In this document: one piece after another, positions 45,645-53,214 of the stretch
Layout: every line of letters begins with the position of its first letter
Position numbering within the stretch: the stretch's first letter is position 1
Source: Microbacterium sp. zg-B185
Lineage (GTDB): Bacteria; Actinomycetota; Actinomycetes; Actinomycetales; Microbacteriaceae
Direction of reading: 5' to 3'
Length of the DNA: 64,000 nt
NCBI RefSeq assembly: GCF_030246885.1
Contig: NZ_CP126739.1
Coordinates: 1,364,001 to 1,428,000, forward strand
The notes under the pieces: generated by a model
Databases searched by the model: none
Told to the model about the DNA's origin: nothing
The model's input: the letters and a program-made list of their open reading frames with translations, nothing else
Made by a program: the position numbers and the translations under genes

Positions 45645-46300
45645 GGGCTCATCCGGTAGCCGACGCCCGGGACGGTGTCGATGACCCACGGCTCACCGAG
45701 GCGCTTGCGCAGCGTCGAGATCGTGATCCGGACCGCGTTGGTGAACGGGTCGGCGTTCTCGTCCCACGCGCGCTCGAGGAGGTCCTCCGCGCTGACCACG
45801 CCGCCGCCCGCGGTCATCAGCACGTCCAGCACCGCGAACTGCTTGCGGGTGAGCGCCACATAGCGGCCGTCGCGGAAGACCTCCCGCCGGAATCGATCCA
45901 GTCGGACGCCGGACACCTCGACGACCGGCGGTGCGCCCGCAGCGGGCCGCCGCGCGATCGCGCGCAGCCGCAGGATGAGCTCCCGCAGTGCGAAGGGCTT
46001 GGTCAGATAGTCGTCGGCGCCGCTTTCGAAACCGCTCTGCTTGTCATCGAGCCGGTCCGCGGCGGTGAGCATCAGCACGCGGGGGCTCTCGGGCTGCGTC
46101 GCGAGGTACCGGGCGATCTCGTCGCCGTTGGGGCCGGGGATGTCGCGGTCGAGCACGACGACGTCGTACGCGTTGATCGCCAGCAGCTGCAGCGCGGTGT
46201 CGCCGTCGCCGGCGATGTCGGCCGCGATCGCCTCGAGGCGGAGCCCATCCCGGATCGCCTCGGCGAGGTATGGCTCATCCTCGACGATCAGCACGCGCAT
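45641..46300 (-). CDS. OmpR-family response regulator (VanR-like)
   Basis: A 219-aa regulator. The receiver domain has the acidic pair in LIVEDEP, phospho-Asp D51 in VVVLDRDIPGPNG and the Lys in DDYLTKPF. The C-terminal winged helix (LTRKQFAVLDVLMTAGGG through VRITISTLRKRLG and a terminal PGVGYRMSP) is complete. TACTCT on the minus strand ends 6 nt before the ATG at 46300, so the mRNA is probably leaderless. It is co-transcribed with the kinase and divergent from a D,D-carboxypeptidase, its likely target. Confidence 0.92.
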   Translation of the reverse strand: MRVLIVEDEPYLAEAIRDGLRLEAIAADIAGDGDTALQLLAINAYDVVVLDRDIPGPNGDEIARYLATQPESPRVLMLTAADRLDDKQSGFESGADDYLTKPFALRELILRLRAIARRPAAGAPPVVEVSGVRLDRFRREVFRDGRYVALTRKQFAVLDVLMTAGGGVVSAEDLLERAWDENADPFTNAVRITISTLRKRLGEPWVIDTVPGVGYRMSP

Positions 46301-46306
46301 GCACCC

Positions 46307-46312
46307 AGAGTA
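46307..46312 (-). promoter_or_regulatory. -10 box of the response regulator/kinase operon
   Basis: TACTCT on the minus strand followed by GG ends 6 nt before the ATG at 46300. Confidence 0.5.
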
Positions 46313-46386
46313 GGCGGGTGCGGATATCGCCGGCGTATGCGATTGCGCGTACGTCCCGGCAACAGTCCGGCGCGTGGGATAGCACC

Positions 46387-46986
46387 ATGCAGACATCACT
46401 GGCAGCCGCGTCCGTCGTCCGACCGCCCACCCGCGCCCGCAGGGTCACCCTCCTGGCCCTCGGCGTCTGTATCGCCGCGCTTCTCGCGGCGCTGGCGACG
46501 GTGATGGTGCACGCCACGTTCTCCGCGGCGATCACTCCGTTCGCCCCTGCGCCCGCGGACGGACTCATCGCCGAGGGCGAAATCGTCACGCTCGCCGACG
46601 AGAACGTACCGGCGGTCGCGCGTCTGGACGGCGCCCTGCGCACTGCGCTGCTCCAGGCCGAGACGGATGCCGCGGCCGAAGGACTGGCCTTCGAGGTGAC
46701 CAGCGGGTGGCGCAGTCCGCAGTACCAGCAGTGGCTGCTCGACGATGCGATCCAGCTCTATGCGAGCGAGACCATCGCGCGCCAGTACGTCGCGACTCCG
46801 GATCGCTCCAGCCACGTCACCGGCGACGCGGTGGACATCGTGCCGCTCGATGCGCAGCTCTGGCTGATCGAGCACGGCGCCCGGTACGGGATCTGCCAGA
46901 CCTACGCCAACGAGCGCTGGCACTTCGAACTGGCGACCCAGCCCGGGGGGGTATGCCCGCAGATGAAGGAGGACGCCGCGGGCTGA
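46387..46986 (+). CDS. vanY: D-alanyl-D-alanine carboxypeptidase, VanY/M15B family
   Basis: A 199-aa membrane-anchored zinc peptidase that trims the terminal D-Ala of peptidoglycan stem peptides. One membrane anchor (about residues 22-43) is followed by the extracytoplasmic domain. Zinc ligands are His and Asp in SSHVTGDAVDIV (about residues 141-152) and His in NERWHFEL near 178; the upstream VTSGWRSPQYQQW is also conserved. It is divergent from the vanRS-like pair with 86 nt between. vanHAX are absent, so this is a wall-remodelling module rather than full vancomycin resistance. Confidence 0.88.
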   Translation: MQTSLAAASVVRPPTRARRVTLLALGVCIAALLAALATVMVHATFSAAITPFAPAPADGLIAEGEIVTLADENVPAVARLDGALRTALLQAETDAAAEGLAFEVTSGWRSPQYQQWLLDDAIQLYASETIARQYVATPDRSSHVTGDAVDIVPLDAQLWLIEHGARYGICQTYANERWHFELATQPGGVCPQMKEDAAG

Positions 46987-47034
46987 GCCCGCATCCGACC
47001 GGAGGTCCCTCTTCATCCGGCAAACCCAGCGGGG

Positions 47035-47040
47035 TAGGTT
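47035..47040 (+). promoter_or_regulatory. -10 box of the VOC protein gene
   Basis: TAGGTT ends 6 nt before the ATG at 47047. Confidence 0.45.
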
Positions 47041-47046
47041 CGCCCC

Positions 47047-47550
47047 ATGACGCACCACGACGCAACCGAGGAACCCGGTGGAGCGGACGAGGTACGCGCG
47101 GCGCGGGACGCCCTGGACGGCCGGCACGCTCCGCTGGACGAGTTCACCCGGCACACGCCGCCGCGAGGTCCGTACAGCGCGGATCGCGCGGTGCCCAACC
47201 TGCCCGCACGCGACTTCGATACGACAGTCGCCTTCTACGGCGGTTTCGGGTTCGCAGTCTCCTACCGGGACGGAGGCTGGCTGATCATTCGGCGCGGCGG
47301 GGTCGAGCTGGAGTTCTTCCTCGCACCCGAGCACGATCCCTACTCCAGCTGGTTCATGGCCAGCATCCGCATCGCAGACCTGGACGGGCTCTACGCCGCC
47401 GTCAGAGCGAGCGGAGTGCCCGAGGAGGTGACCGGGATCCCTCGGCTGATCCCGGTCGCGCTGCGGGAATGGGGGCAGCGGGCGGGGTACCTGATCGATC
47501 CGGACGGAACCCAGCTGCACCTCATCGAGCACACCGATCAGCCCGGGTAG
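47047..47550 (+). CDS. VOC-superfamily protein, bleomycin-resistance-like
   Basis: A 167-aa protein. After a polar N-terminus of about 55 residues comes a glyoxalase/bleomycin-resistance fold: PNLPARDFDTTVAFYGGFGFAVSYRDGGW, GVELEFFLAP, ASIRIADLDGLYAAV and the final GYLIDPDGTQLHLIEH. Proteins of this type sequester bleomycin or act as small-molecule lyases; with no other evidence, resistance is only possible. Probably leaderless. Confidence 0.82.
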   Translation: MTHHDATEEPGGADEVRAARDALDGRHAPLDEFTRHTPPRGPYSADRAVPNLPARDFDTTVAFYGGFGFAVSYRDGGWLIIRRGGVELEFFLAPEHDPYSSWFMASIRIADLDGLYAAVRASGVPEEVTGIPRLIPVALREWGQRAGYLIDPDGTQLHLIEHTDQPG

Positions 47551-47600
47551 CGGCCCGACATCGCGGGCGGCTAGCGGATTCTCCACGATGTAAAAAATTC

Positions 47601-47655
47601 TTGACATGGATGCCGCGGCATCCCATACTCGGAGTGTCAAAGATTCTTGACACTC
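47601..47655 (+). promoter_or_regulatory. Promoter and palindromic operator of the membrane protein/XRE operon
   Basis: TTGACA (47601-47606) and CATACT (47624-47629) are 17 nt apart. The spacer is filled by the perfect 16-bp palindrome GGATGCCGCGGCATCC (47608-47623). Just after the -10, GAGTGTCAA (47632-47640) and TTGACACTC (47647-47655) form a perfect 9-bp dyad around 6 nt. The half-site ATTCTTGACA recurs at the -35 (47597-47606). The XRE protein of the operon is the obvious candidate binder. Confidence 0.75.
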
Positions 47656-47668
47656 TGAGGAGGGCTCC

Positions 47669-48103
47669 ATGGTCTATCAAGAACGCAACACGTGGTCGCA
47701 GCTGATCGCCACGTTCGTGGCGGCGACGGTGTACGTCATCGTCGTCCTGCGGGCGGCCGCCGGCGGCCCGCTGACCGACGTGGAGTGGTGGCCGGTGATG
47801 CTCTGGACGATCGTCGGCAGCATCGCCGGCTCGATCGTCCTCAGCATCGTGTGGGGCATGATCGCCGGCGTGCGCGACCCCGACGGGGTGGGCGCGGCGG
47901 ACCTCCGCGACCGCGACATCGCGCGCCTGGGCTCCCGCGTCGGTCAGGCCTTCATGGTCATCGCCGGACTGGGCGTGATCGCCCTGTGTGCCGTCGAGGC
48001 ATCCTGGTTCTGGATCGCCAACACCATGTTCTTCGGGTTCGCGCTGTCGGCGTTCATCGGCGGCATCGCACAGGTGATCGCCTACCGCCGGGGCCTGAAC
48101 TGA
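47669..48103 (+). CDS. Membrane protein co-encoded with an XRE regulator
   Basis: A 144-aa protein with four membrane segments: LIATFVAATVYVIVVLRAA, VMLWTIVGSIAGSIVLSIVWGMI, GQAFMVIAGLGVIALCAVEA and ANTMFFGFALSAFIGGIAQVIAY, with a hydrophilic loop RDPDGVGAADLRDRDIARLGS. Such proteins are commonly found directly before a short XRE regulator in Gram-positive bacteria. The stop overlaps the regulator start (TGATG). AGGAGGG precedes the ATG. Function unknown, possibly a sensor or partner of the regulator. Confidence 0.78.
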   Translation: MVYQERNTWSQLIATFVAATVYVIVVLRAAAGGPLTDVEWWPVMLWTIVGSIAGSIVLSIVWGMIAGVRDPDGVGAADLRDRDIARLGSRVGQAFMVIAGLGVIALCAVEASWFWIANTMFFGFALSAFIGGIAQVIAYRRGLN

Positions 48104-48327
48104 TGGTCAAGCCCACCAAGGTGGTCAACGACATCCGGGCCCTGCGCGAAGCCGCGGGACTCACACAGGCCGAACTCGCCCGCCGCATCGGCGTGACGCG
48201 GCAGACGCTCATCGCCATCGAGCAGGGCAAGTACTCGCCCACCCTGGAGCTGGCCTTCCAGATCGCGCGCGTGTTCCGGACGCCCCTGGACACGGTATTC
48301 CGCTACCCCGAGGAGGAGACCTCATGA
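48103..48327 (+). CDS. Short XRE-family transcriptional regulator
   Basis: A 74-aa protein that is almost entirely a helix-turn-helix: IRALREAAGLTQAELARRIGVTRQTLIAIEQGKYSPTLELAFQIARVF. It is the minimal Cro/CI type with no effector domain. Its start overlaps the membrane-protein stop and its stop overlaps the oxidoreductase start (ATGA), so all three are co-translated. The dyad at 47632-47655 is its likely operator, giving autoregulation. Confidence 0.9.
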   Translation: MVKPTKVVNDIRALREAAGLTQAELARRIGVTRQTLIAIEQGKYSPTLELAFQIARVFRTPLDTVFRYPEEETS

Positions 48328-49349
48328 CCACCCACGCCAGCGCCGAGACCACCGCCCTGCCCACCGCGATGACCGTGTGGAGCCAGCACCGCTACGGCGA
48401 CGCCGATGCCGTCGCACCCGAAGACGTGCCCGTTCCCTCGCCGGGTCCGCACGAGGTGCTGGTGCGCGTCCATGCGACCGGGCTGAACTCAGCCGACGCC
48501 CGCGTCATGCGGGGAGACCCGCTGATCCTCCGGCTGGCATTCGGGCTGCGCCGCCCCCGCGCCGCGGTGCAGGGGCGCGACATCGCCGGCACCGTCGTGG
48601 GCGCAGGCGCCGCCGTCACGACGCTGCAGGTGGGCGACGCTGTGCTGGGCGAGACCACCGGTGGCGGGCTCGCGCCCTTCGTCGTGGTGCCCGCGGCACG
48701 GCTCGTGCGCCGTCCCGAGGGCCTGGACGACGTGGTCGCGGCCACGCTGCCGATGGCCGGCGGCACAGCCTGGCAAGCGCTCGCGCTGGCCGGGATCGAC
48801 GATGCTGCGGCGCGCGGGGCACGCGTGCTGATCATCGGCGCCGGCGGCGGGGTGGGGCACTTCACCGTTCAGCTGGCGGCCCTGCGGGGAGCCGAGGTCA
48901 CTGCGCTGGCGGGCCCGCGTGCCCTTGCCATGGTGACGGCGCTCGGCGCGAGCAGCGCGCTCGAGCACCGGCGCACCGACCTCTCGCAGCTCGCTGCGGC
49001 GTCCTTCGCCGTCGTGGTGATCGCCGGCGATCATCCGCTGCGGCAGCTGCGCCGCCTCGTCGTGCCTGGCGGCACCGTCGTGCTCGTCAGCGGCGGCAGT
49101 CGCCCGGTGATCGGTCCGCTCGCGGTGATCGCCCGCGCGATGGTGCTGTCCGTGTTCGGTTCGCGCCGCCTGCGGCCGCTCGTGGCGACCGCGAAGCCGG
49201 AGATCACGGCGGAACTGGCCCGCCTGGCGGCCGCGGGCGAGATCACACCGCACATCGAACGCGTGTGGCCGCTGGCGCACGCCCGTGCCGCGCTGGCGCA
49301 CATCGACGCGGCGCACACCGTGGGCAAAGTGGTCGTGCGGGGCATATGA
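48324..49349 (+). CDS. NADPH:quinone oxidoreductase-like MDR protein
   Basis: A 341-aa medium-chain dehydrogenase/reductase without zinc cysteines. The N-terminal GroES-like domain has GPHEVLVRVHATGLNSADARV and GRDIAGTVV. The cofactor fold is RVLIIGAGGGVGHFTVQLAALRGAEV. It resembles QOR/zeta-crystallin-type enzymes that reduce quinones or enones. Its ATG overlaps the XRE stop, so it is under the same autoregulated promoter, an unusual partnership that might signal a redox or electrophile response (inference). Confidence 0.86.
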   Translation: MTTHASAETTALPTAMTVWSQHRYGDADAVAPEDVPVPSPGPHEVLVRVHATGLNSADARVMRGDPLILRLAFGLRRPRAAVQGRDIAGTVVGAGAAVTTLQVGDAVLGETTGGGLAPFVVVPAARLVRRPEGLDDVVAATLPMAGGTAWQALALAGIDDAAARGARVLIIGAGGGVGHFTVQLAALRGAEVTALAGPRALAMVTALGASSALEHRRTDLSQLAAASFAVVVIAGDHPLRQLRRLVVPGGTVVLVSGGSRPVIGPLAVIARAMVLSVFGSRRLRPLVATAKPEITAELARLAAAGEITPHIERVWPLAHARAALAHIDAAHTVGKVVVRGI

Positions 49350-49371
49350 GCGCCGCAGCTCAGGTGACGTG

Positions 49372-50421
49372 TCACACGTCGAGTTCCCGCGCGGCCTGGT
49401 GCGTGGGCGTCCAGCCGAGTGCCGGCGCCACGTGGGTGGCGAAGGTCTCGATGACCCGCAGGTTGAACTCGACCCCCAGCTGACTGGGAATGGTGAGCAT
49501 GAGCGTGTCGGCGCTGCGGATCGCGGCATCCTGAAGCAGCTGCTCGACCAGCAGGTCCGGTGCGGCCGCATACGTCTTGCCGAAGGTGGAGCGGATGCCG
49601 TCGATCACGCCGATCTGGTCGCCGTCCTGGCGTCCGCCGAAGTACAGCTCGTCCTCGGCGGTGGTGAGCGGGAAGATGCTCCGACTGACCGAGACCCGGG
49701 GCTCACCGGGGTGGCCGGCATCCCGCCAGGCGGCGCGGAACGTGTCGATCTGCTGAGCCTGCAGCTGGTCGAAGGGCTGTCCGCTCGCCTCGGTGAGCAG
49801 GGTCGAGGACATCAGGTTGACCCCGGCGCGTCCCGCCCACGCGGCGGACTCGCTGTTGCCCGCCCCCCACCAGATTCGCGAGCGAAGACCCGGCGAGTGG
49901 GGCTCGATGCGCTGCAGGCCGGTGCCACCGCCGAAGGGACTGGTGGAGTCCCGTTCGGCCAGTCCGGCGCCCTCGACCGCGCGGAGGAAGGTCGCGAAGT
50001 GCTCGCGCGCCAGATCCGCGCCCCGCGGGTCGGTCGACCCGGTGTAGCCGAATGCCTCGTACCCGCGCACCACCGTCTCGGGTGAGCCGCGACTGACGCC
50101 CAGCGCGAGCCGGCCGTCGCTGATCAGGTCGACCGCCGCAGCCTCCTCGGCCAGATACAGCGGGTTCTCGTAGCGCATGTCGATGACGCCTGTGCCGACC
50201 TCGATCCGCTCGGTCCGGGCGGCGATCGCCGCGAGCAGCGGCATCGGGGAGGACTGCTGCCGTGCGAAGTGATGCACCCGGAAATAGGCGCCGTTCACCC
50301 CCAGGTCATCCATGCCCTGCGCGAGGTCGATGGCCTGCTTCAGCGAGTCACCGGCCGAGAGCATCCGCCCGCCACCCAGAGGGCCGTAGTGTCCGAACGA
50401 GAGGGTTCCGAATCGCTGCAT
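49372..50421 (-). CDS. LLM-class flavin-dependent oxidoreductase
   Basis: A 349-aa luciferase-like monooxygenase. It begins QRFGTLSFGHYGPLG, has the flavin-side VGTGVIDMRYENPLYLAEEAA-type segment near residue 100 and GRLALGVSRGSPETV shortly after. Many related proteins use F420 or FMNH2 with oxygen to oxidise small organic compounds. The ATG at 50421 is used although no good ribosome binding site is seen; upstream frame is not protein-like. It is divergent from an aldo/keto reductase by 117 nt. Confidence 0.87.
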   Translation of the reverse strand: MQRFGTLSFGHYGPLGGGRMLSAGDSLKQAIDLAQGMDDLGVNGAYFRVHHFARQQSSPMPLLAAIAARTERIEVGTGVIDMRYENPLYLAEEAAAVDLISDGRLALGVSRGSPETVVRGYEAFGYTGSTDPRGADLAREHFATFLRAVEGAGLAERDSTSPFGGGTGLQRIEPHSPGLRSRIWWGAGNSESAAWAGRAGVNLMSSTLLTEASGQPFDQLQAQQIDTFRAAWRDAGHPGEPRVSVSRSIFPLTTAEDELYFGGRQDGDQIGVIDGIRSTFGKTYAAAPDLLVEQLLQDAAIRSADTLMLTIPSQLGVEFNLRVIETFATHVAPALGWTPTHQAARELDV

Positions 50422-50538
50422 GTCGGATGCAACGGTACCGTCGACGACTCCATTCCGGTGAATGAGATTCTCGTGCGACGGCGCCGCCGGCTCCCGGAAA
50501 TCGGGAATAGGCGCGCACCGCACCCGTTGCGGCTCTGT

Positions 50539-51492
50539 ATGACGCGCATCGGAAACAGCTCCCTGGACATCCTTCCCCTCTCCCTCGGCGGCAACGTCTT
50601 CGGCTGGACCGCCGATCGGGACGCCTCCTTCGCGATCCTGGACGCCTTCGCCGCGGGCGGCGGCGATTTCATCGACACCGCCGACAGCTACAGCGCCTGG
50701 GTCCCCGGGAACTCGGGTGGGGACAGCGAGAGGATCATCGGCGCCTGGCTCGCCTCACGTCGCCCCGCCGACATCGTGGTGGCCACCAAGGTCAGCAAGC
50801 ATCCCGACTTCCCGGGGCTCTCGGCCCAGAACGTGCGCGCGGCGGCGGAGGCATCGCTCCAGCGACTGGGCGTGGACACGATCGACCTCTACTACGCGCA
50901 CTACGACGACCCCTCGGTGCCGCTCGAGGAGACGGTCGCCGCCTTCGGGCGGCTCGTCACCGACGGCCTGGTCCGCTACACCGCCGTCTCCAACTTCAGC
51001 GCCGACCGCATCAGGGAGTGGATCGGCATCGCAGAGGCGACCGGCAGCGCCGTTCCCGTCGCAGTTCAGCCGCACTACAACCTCGTGCACCGCAACACGG
51101 TCGAGGAGTCGATCGTCCCCGTGGCGGAGGAGTTCGGTCTCGGCCTGGTGCCGTATTCCGCGCTGGCCAGCGGCTTCCTCACCGGAAAGTACCGGTCCAC
51201 GGATGCCGCCGGCCAGGCATCCCCGCGCGCCAGGGGCGCAGCGAAGTACGCCACCGCCCAGGGCCTGCAGATCCTCGACACTCTGGAGAGCGTGGGCACG
51301 GCACACGGCGTCTCGATCTCGGCGACCGCACTGGCGTGGCTGCGCGTCCAGCCGACCGTGGTCGCGCCGATCGCGAGCGCCTCGCGCGTCGAGCAGGTCG
51401 CCGATCTGCTCGACGGCGCGCGCGTGGAACTGAGCGCCGACGAGATCGCAGAACTGACCCGCGTGTCGACCTGGAGCGCGGTCGCTGCCTGA
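50539..51492 (+). CDS. Aldo/keto reductase
   Basis: A 317-aa NADPH-dependent barrel. The catalytic set is visible: Asp in GGDFIDTADSYS, Tyr in the same stretch, Lys in VVATKVSKH and His in DLYYAHYDDP. The C-terminal cofactor pocket is in PTVVAPIASASRVEQVADLL. The N-terminus reads TRIGNSSLDILPLSLGGNVFGW, so the ATG at 50539 is right. The substrate is unknown. It is divergent from a flavin monooxygenase, which may handle related compounds. Confidence 0.9.
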   Translation: MTRIGNSSLDILPLSLGGNVFGWTADRDASFAILDAFAAGGGDFIDTADSYSAWVPGNSGGDSERIIGAWLASRRPADIVVATKVSKHPDFPGLSAQNVRAAAEASLQRLGVDTIDLYYAHYDDPSVPLEETVAAFGRLVTDGLVRYTAVSNFSADRIREWIGIAEATGSAVPVAVQPHYNLVHRNTVEESIVPVAEEFGLGLVPYSALASGFLTGKYRSTDAAGQASPRARGAAKYATAQGLQILDTLESVGTAHGVSISATALAWLRVQPTVVAPIASASRVEQVADLLDGARVELSADEIAELTRVSTWSAVAA

Positions 51493-51559
51493 TCCGGCAC
51501 GGAAGCGTGCTACCGGCGCCGTGCGCGTTTAGCCTGGACTGGTACACGTGGAGGTGAGC

Positions 51560-52141
51560 GTGGCGCACGACAGCCGGGATGCCGCGATGCGGTACCGCCT
51601 GCGCAGGGAGGCTCTGGAACGGGGGGAGGACCCCCCTGAGGAGGACGAGCCGGACGGCGAATCCGCCATCATGACCGAGGCGCAGCGAGCCGCTGCGGTC
51701 AACGTCGTCATAGAACAGGCGATCCGCCGCGGCGACTTCGACGATCTTCCCGGCGCCGGCAAGCCCATCCCGGGATTGGGCGCGTCCCACGATCCGGACT
51801 GGTGGATCAAGCGCAAGATCGAGCGCGAGCGGCTGACCGGGCTGGGGCCGCCCGCCCTGACCCTGCGCACCGAGTACGCGACCCTGGCGGCGCGCCTGGA
51901 CGACCTGCACGCCGAGTCCGGGGTGCGCGAGCACCTCGCGGACTTCAACCACCGCGTCATCGAGGCGCGCCGCCAGCTGCTGGGGGGTCCACCGGTGGTC
52001 ACGCCCACGGTGGACATCGACGAATGGGTGCGCGACTGGAGGGACCGGCGGGATGCCGCGGCCCGGCGCGTCGCGGCGGAGGCGGAGTCCGCGACGCGAC
52101 GTCGTGCCGGGCGGCGCTTCTGGAGGCGAGGACGCGCGTAG
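51560..52141 (+). CDS. DUF1992 (DnaJ-homologue conserved domain) protein
   Basis: A 193-aa protein. The domain core AAVNVVIEQAIRRGDFDDLPGAGKPIPGL is diagnostic of DUF1992, found in bacteria and in the human DNAJC28 C-terminus. Its biochemical role is unknown. A long basic helical tail follows (RRDAAARRVAAEAESATRRRAGRR). GGAGG (51550-51554) five nt before the GTG sets the start. TAGCCT (51530-51535) is a probable -10. Confidence 0.85.
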   Translation: MAHDSRDAAMRYRLRREALERGEDPPEEDEPDGESAIMTEAQRAAAVNVVIEQAIRRGDFDDLPGAGKPIPGLGASHDPDWWIKRKIERERLTGLGPPALTLRTEYATLAARLDDLHAESGVREHLADFNHRVIEARRQLLGGPPVVTPTVDIDEWVRDWRDRRDAAARRVAAEAESATRRRAGRRFWRRGRA

Positions 52142-52167
52142 TCCGGTTCACTCGTCCAGGACGAACG

Positions 52168-53163
52168 TCACCAGTTCTCCGTCGGGATCGGCTCGAGTCC
52201 TGCCTCGAGCGTCGCCACGTCTTCGGGACGGCACAGTTCGGTCGCGGGCAGCATCGCCGTGGCACTGCCCGCTGCCACCGCAGCGCGGAACGCGGAGCGA
52301 AGGTCGCGGCCCTGCGCGAGCCGCAGCACGAAGGCGCCCAGAAAGGAATCGCCGGCGCCGACCGTGCTCTGCACGCGCACCTTCGGCGTGGGCAGCCGCA
52401 GCGCCCCGTCCGCCGTGACGAGCAGGGCGCCGTCCGCTCCCAGAGTGAGGGCGACCACCTCGCACGCGCCGGCGTCCACGAGCTCCTGCGCGGCACCCAG
52501 GAGGCTCTGCTCGTCCTCGAGCTGCGCGCCGACGAGCTCGCCGAGCTCGCCTCGACTGGGCTTGATCAGGTACACGCCCTCGTCCAGAGCGGCGCGCAGC
52601 GCGGCTCCCGAGCTGTCCACGATGCACCGGGTGCCGCGCTCGCCGGCCAAACGGGCGATCCGGGCGTAGAGGTCCTCGGGCGCACCGGGTGGCAGGCTCC
52701 CGCTGGGCACGATGTACCCGCCCACGGGCATGTCGTCGGCGACGGCCGTCAGGAACGCACGCCACTCGGGCTCGCGCATCCGGGGTCCCTGCAGCACGAA
52801 CCGGAACTGCTGACCGGTTGCGGTCTCATCCACGGTGAAGCTCTCGCGCGTGCCGGCGGCGATGCGCACGGCTCGGCCCACGACGCCCTCACGCTCCAGA
52901 AGGTCGCGGTACGCCTGCCCGGCGGGACCTCCGATCGCATACACCGCGACCGAGCGGCCGCCCAGATTGCGCACGACGCGAGAGACGTTCACGCCGCCAC
53001 CGCCGGGATCGAGCCGCGTCGGGCCGCACCTCAACTTGTGCTCGGCAACCACGCGGTCCACCGACGTGCTGACATCGAGCGCCGGATTCGGCGTCGCCGT
53101 GACGATCGGATCGTGCGGAAAGGGATGCTGTGCCGAGGCCGAGGCCGATGCCGATGCCGCCAT
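52168..53163 (-). CDS. PfkB-family hexose-phosphate kinase
   Basis: A 331-aa ribokinase-fold kinase like E. coli PfkB or the 1-phosphofructokinase/tagatose-6-phosphate group. TATPNPALDVSTSVDRV opens the substrate domain, LDPGGGGVNVSRVV is motif 1, and STVGAGDSFLGAFVLRL is motif 2 with the catalytic Asp. An Ala-Ser repeat of about 10 residues leads the protein. It lies outside any PTS operon, so a 6-phosphofructokinase II role is more likely than FruK, but this is inference. The gene is convergent with the DUF1992 gene. Confidence 0.88.
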   Translation of the reverse strand: MAASASASASAQHPFPHDPIVTATPNPALDVSTSVDRVVAEHKLRCGPTRLDPGGGGVNVSRVVRNLGGRSVAVYAIGGPAGQAYRDLLEREGVVGRAVRIAAGTRESFTVDETATGQQFRFVLQGPRMREPEWRAFLTAVADDMPVGGYIVPSGSLPPGAPEDLYARIARLAGERGTRCIVDSSGAALRAALDEGVYLIKPSRGELGELVGAQLEDEQSLLGAAQELVDAGACEVVALTLGADGALLVTADGALRLPTPKVRVQSTVGAGDSFLGAFVLRLAQGRDLRSAFRAAVAAGSATAMLPATELCRPEDVATLEAGLEPIPTENW

Positions 53164-53214
53164 GGCCTCAGTGTAGGAGCGGCCGGACTCCCACGACGAG
53201 GGTCGGGCGATGCG

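Noticed and set aside
43800..47000. A complete vancomycin-resistance operon
   Set aside because: vanH, vanA/B-type ligase and vanX are absent, and the ddl omega loop is the D-Ala-D-Ala type.
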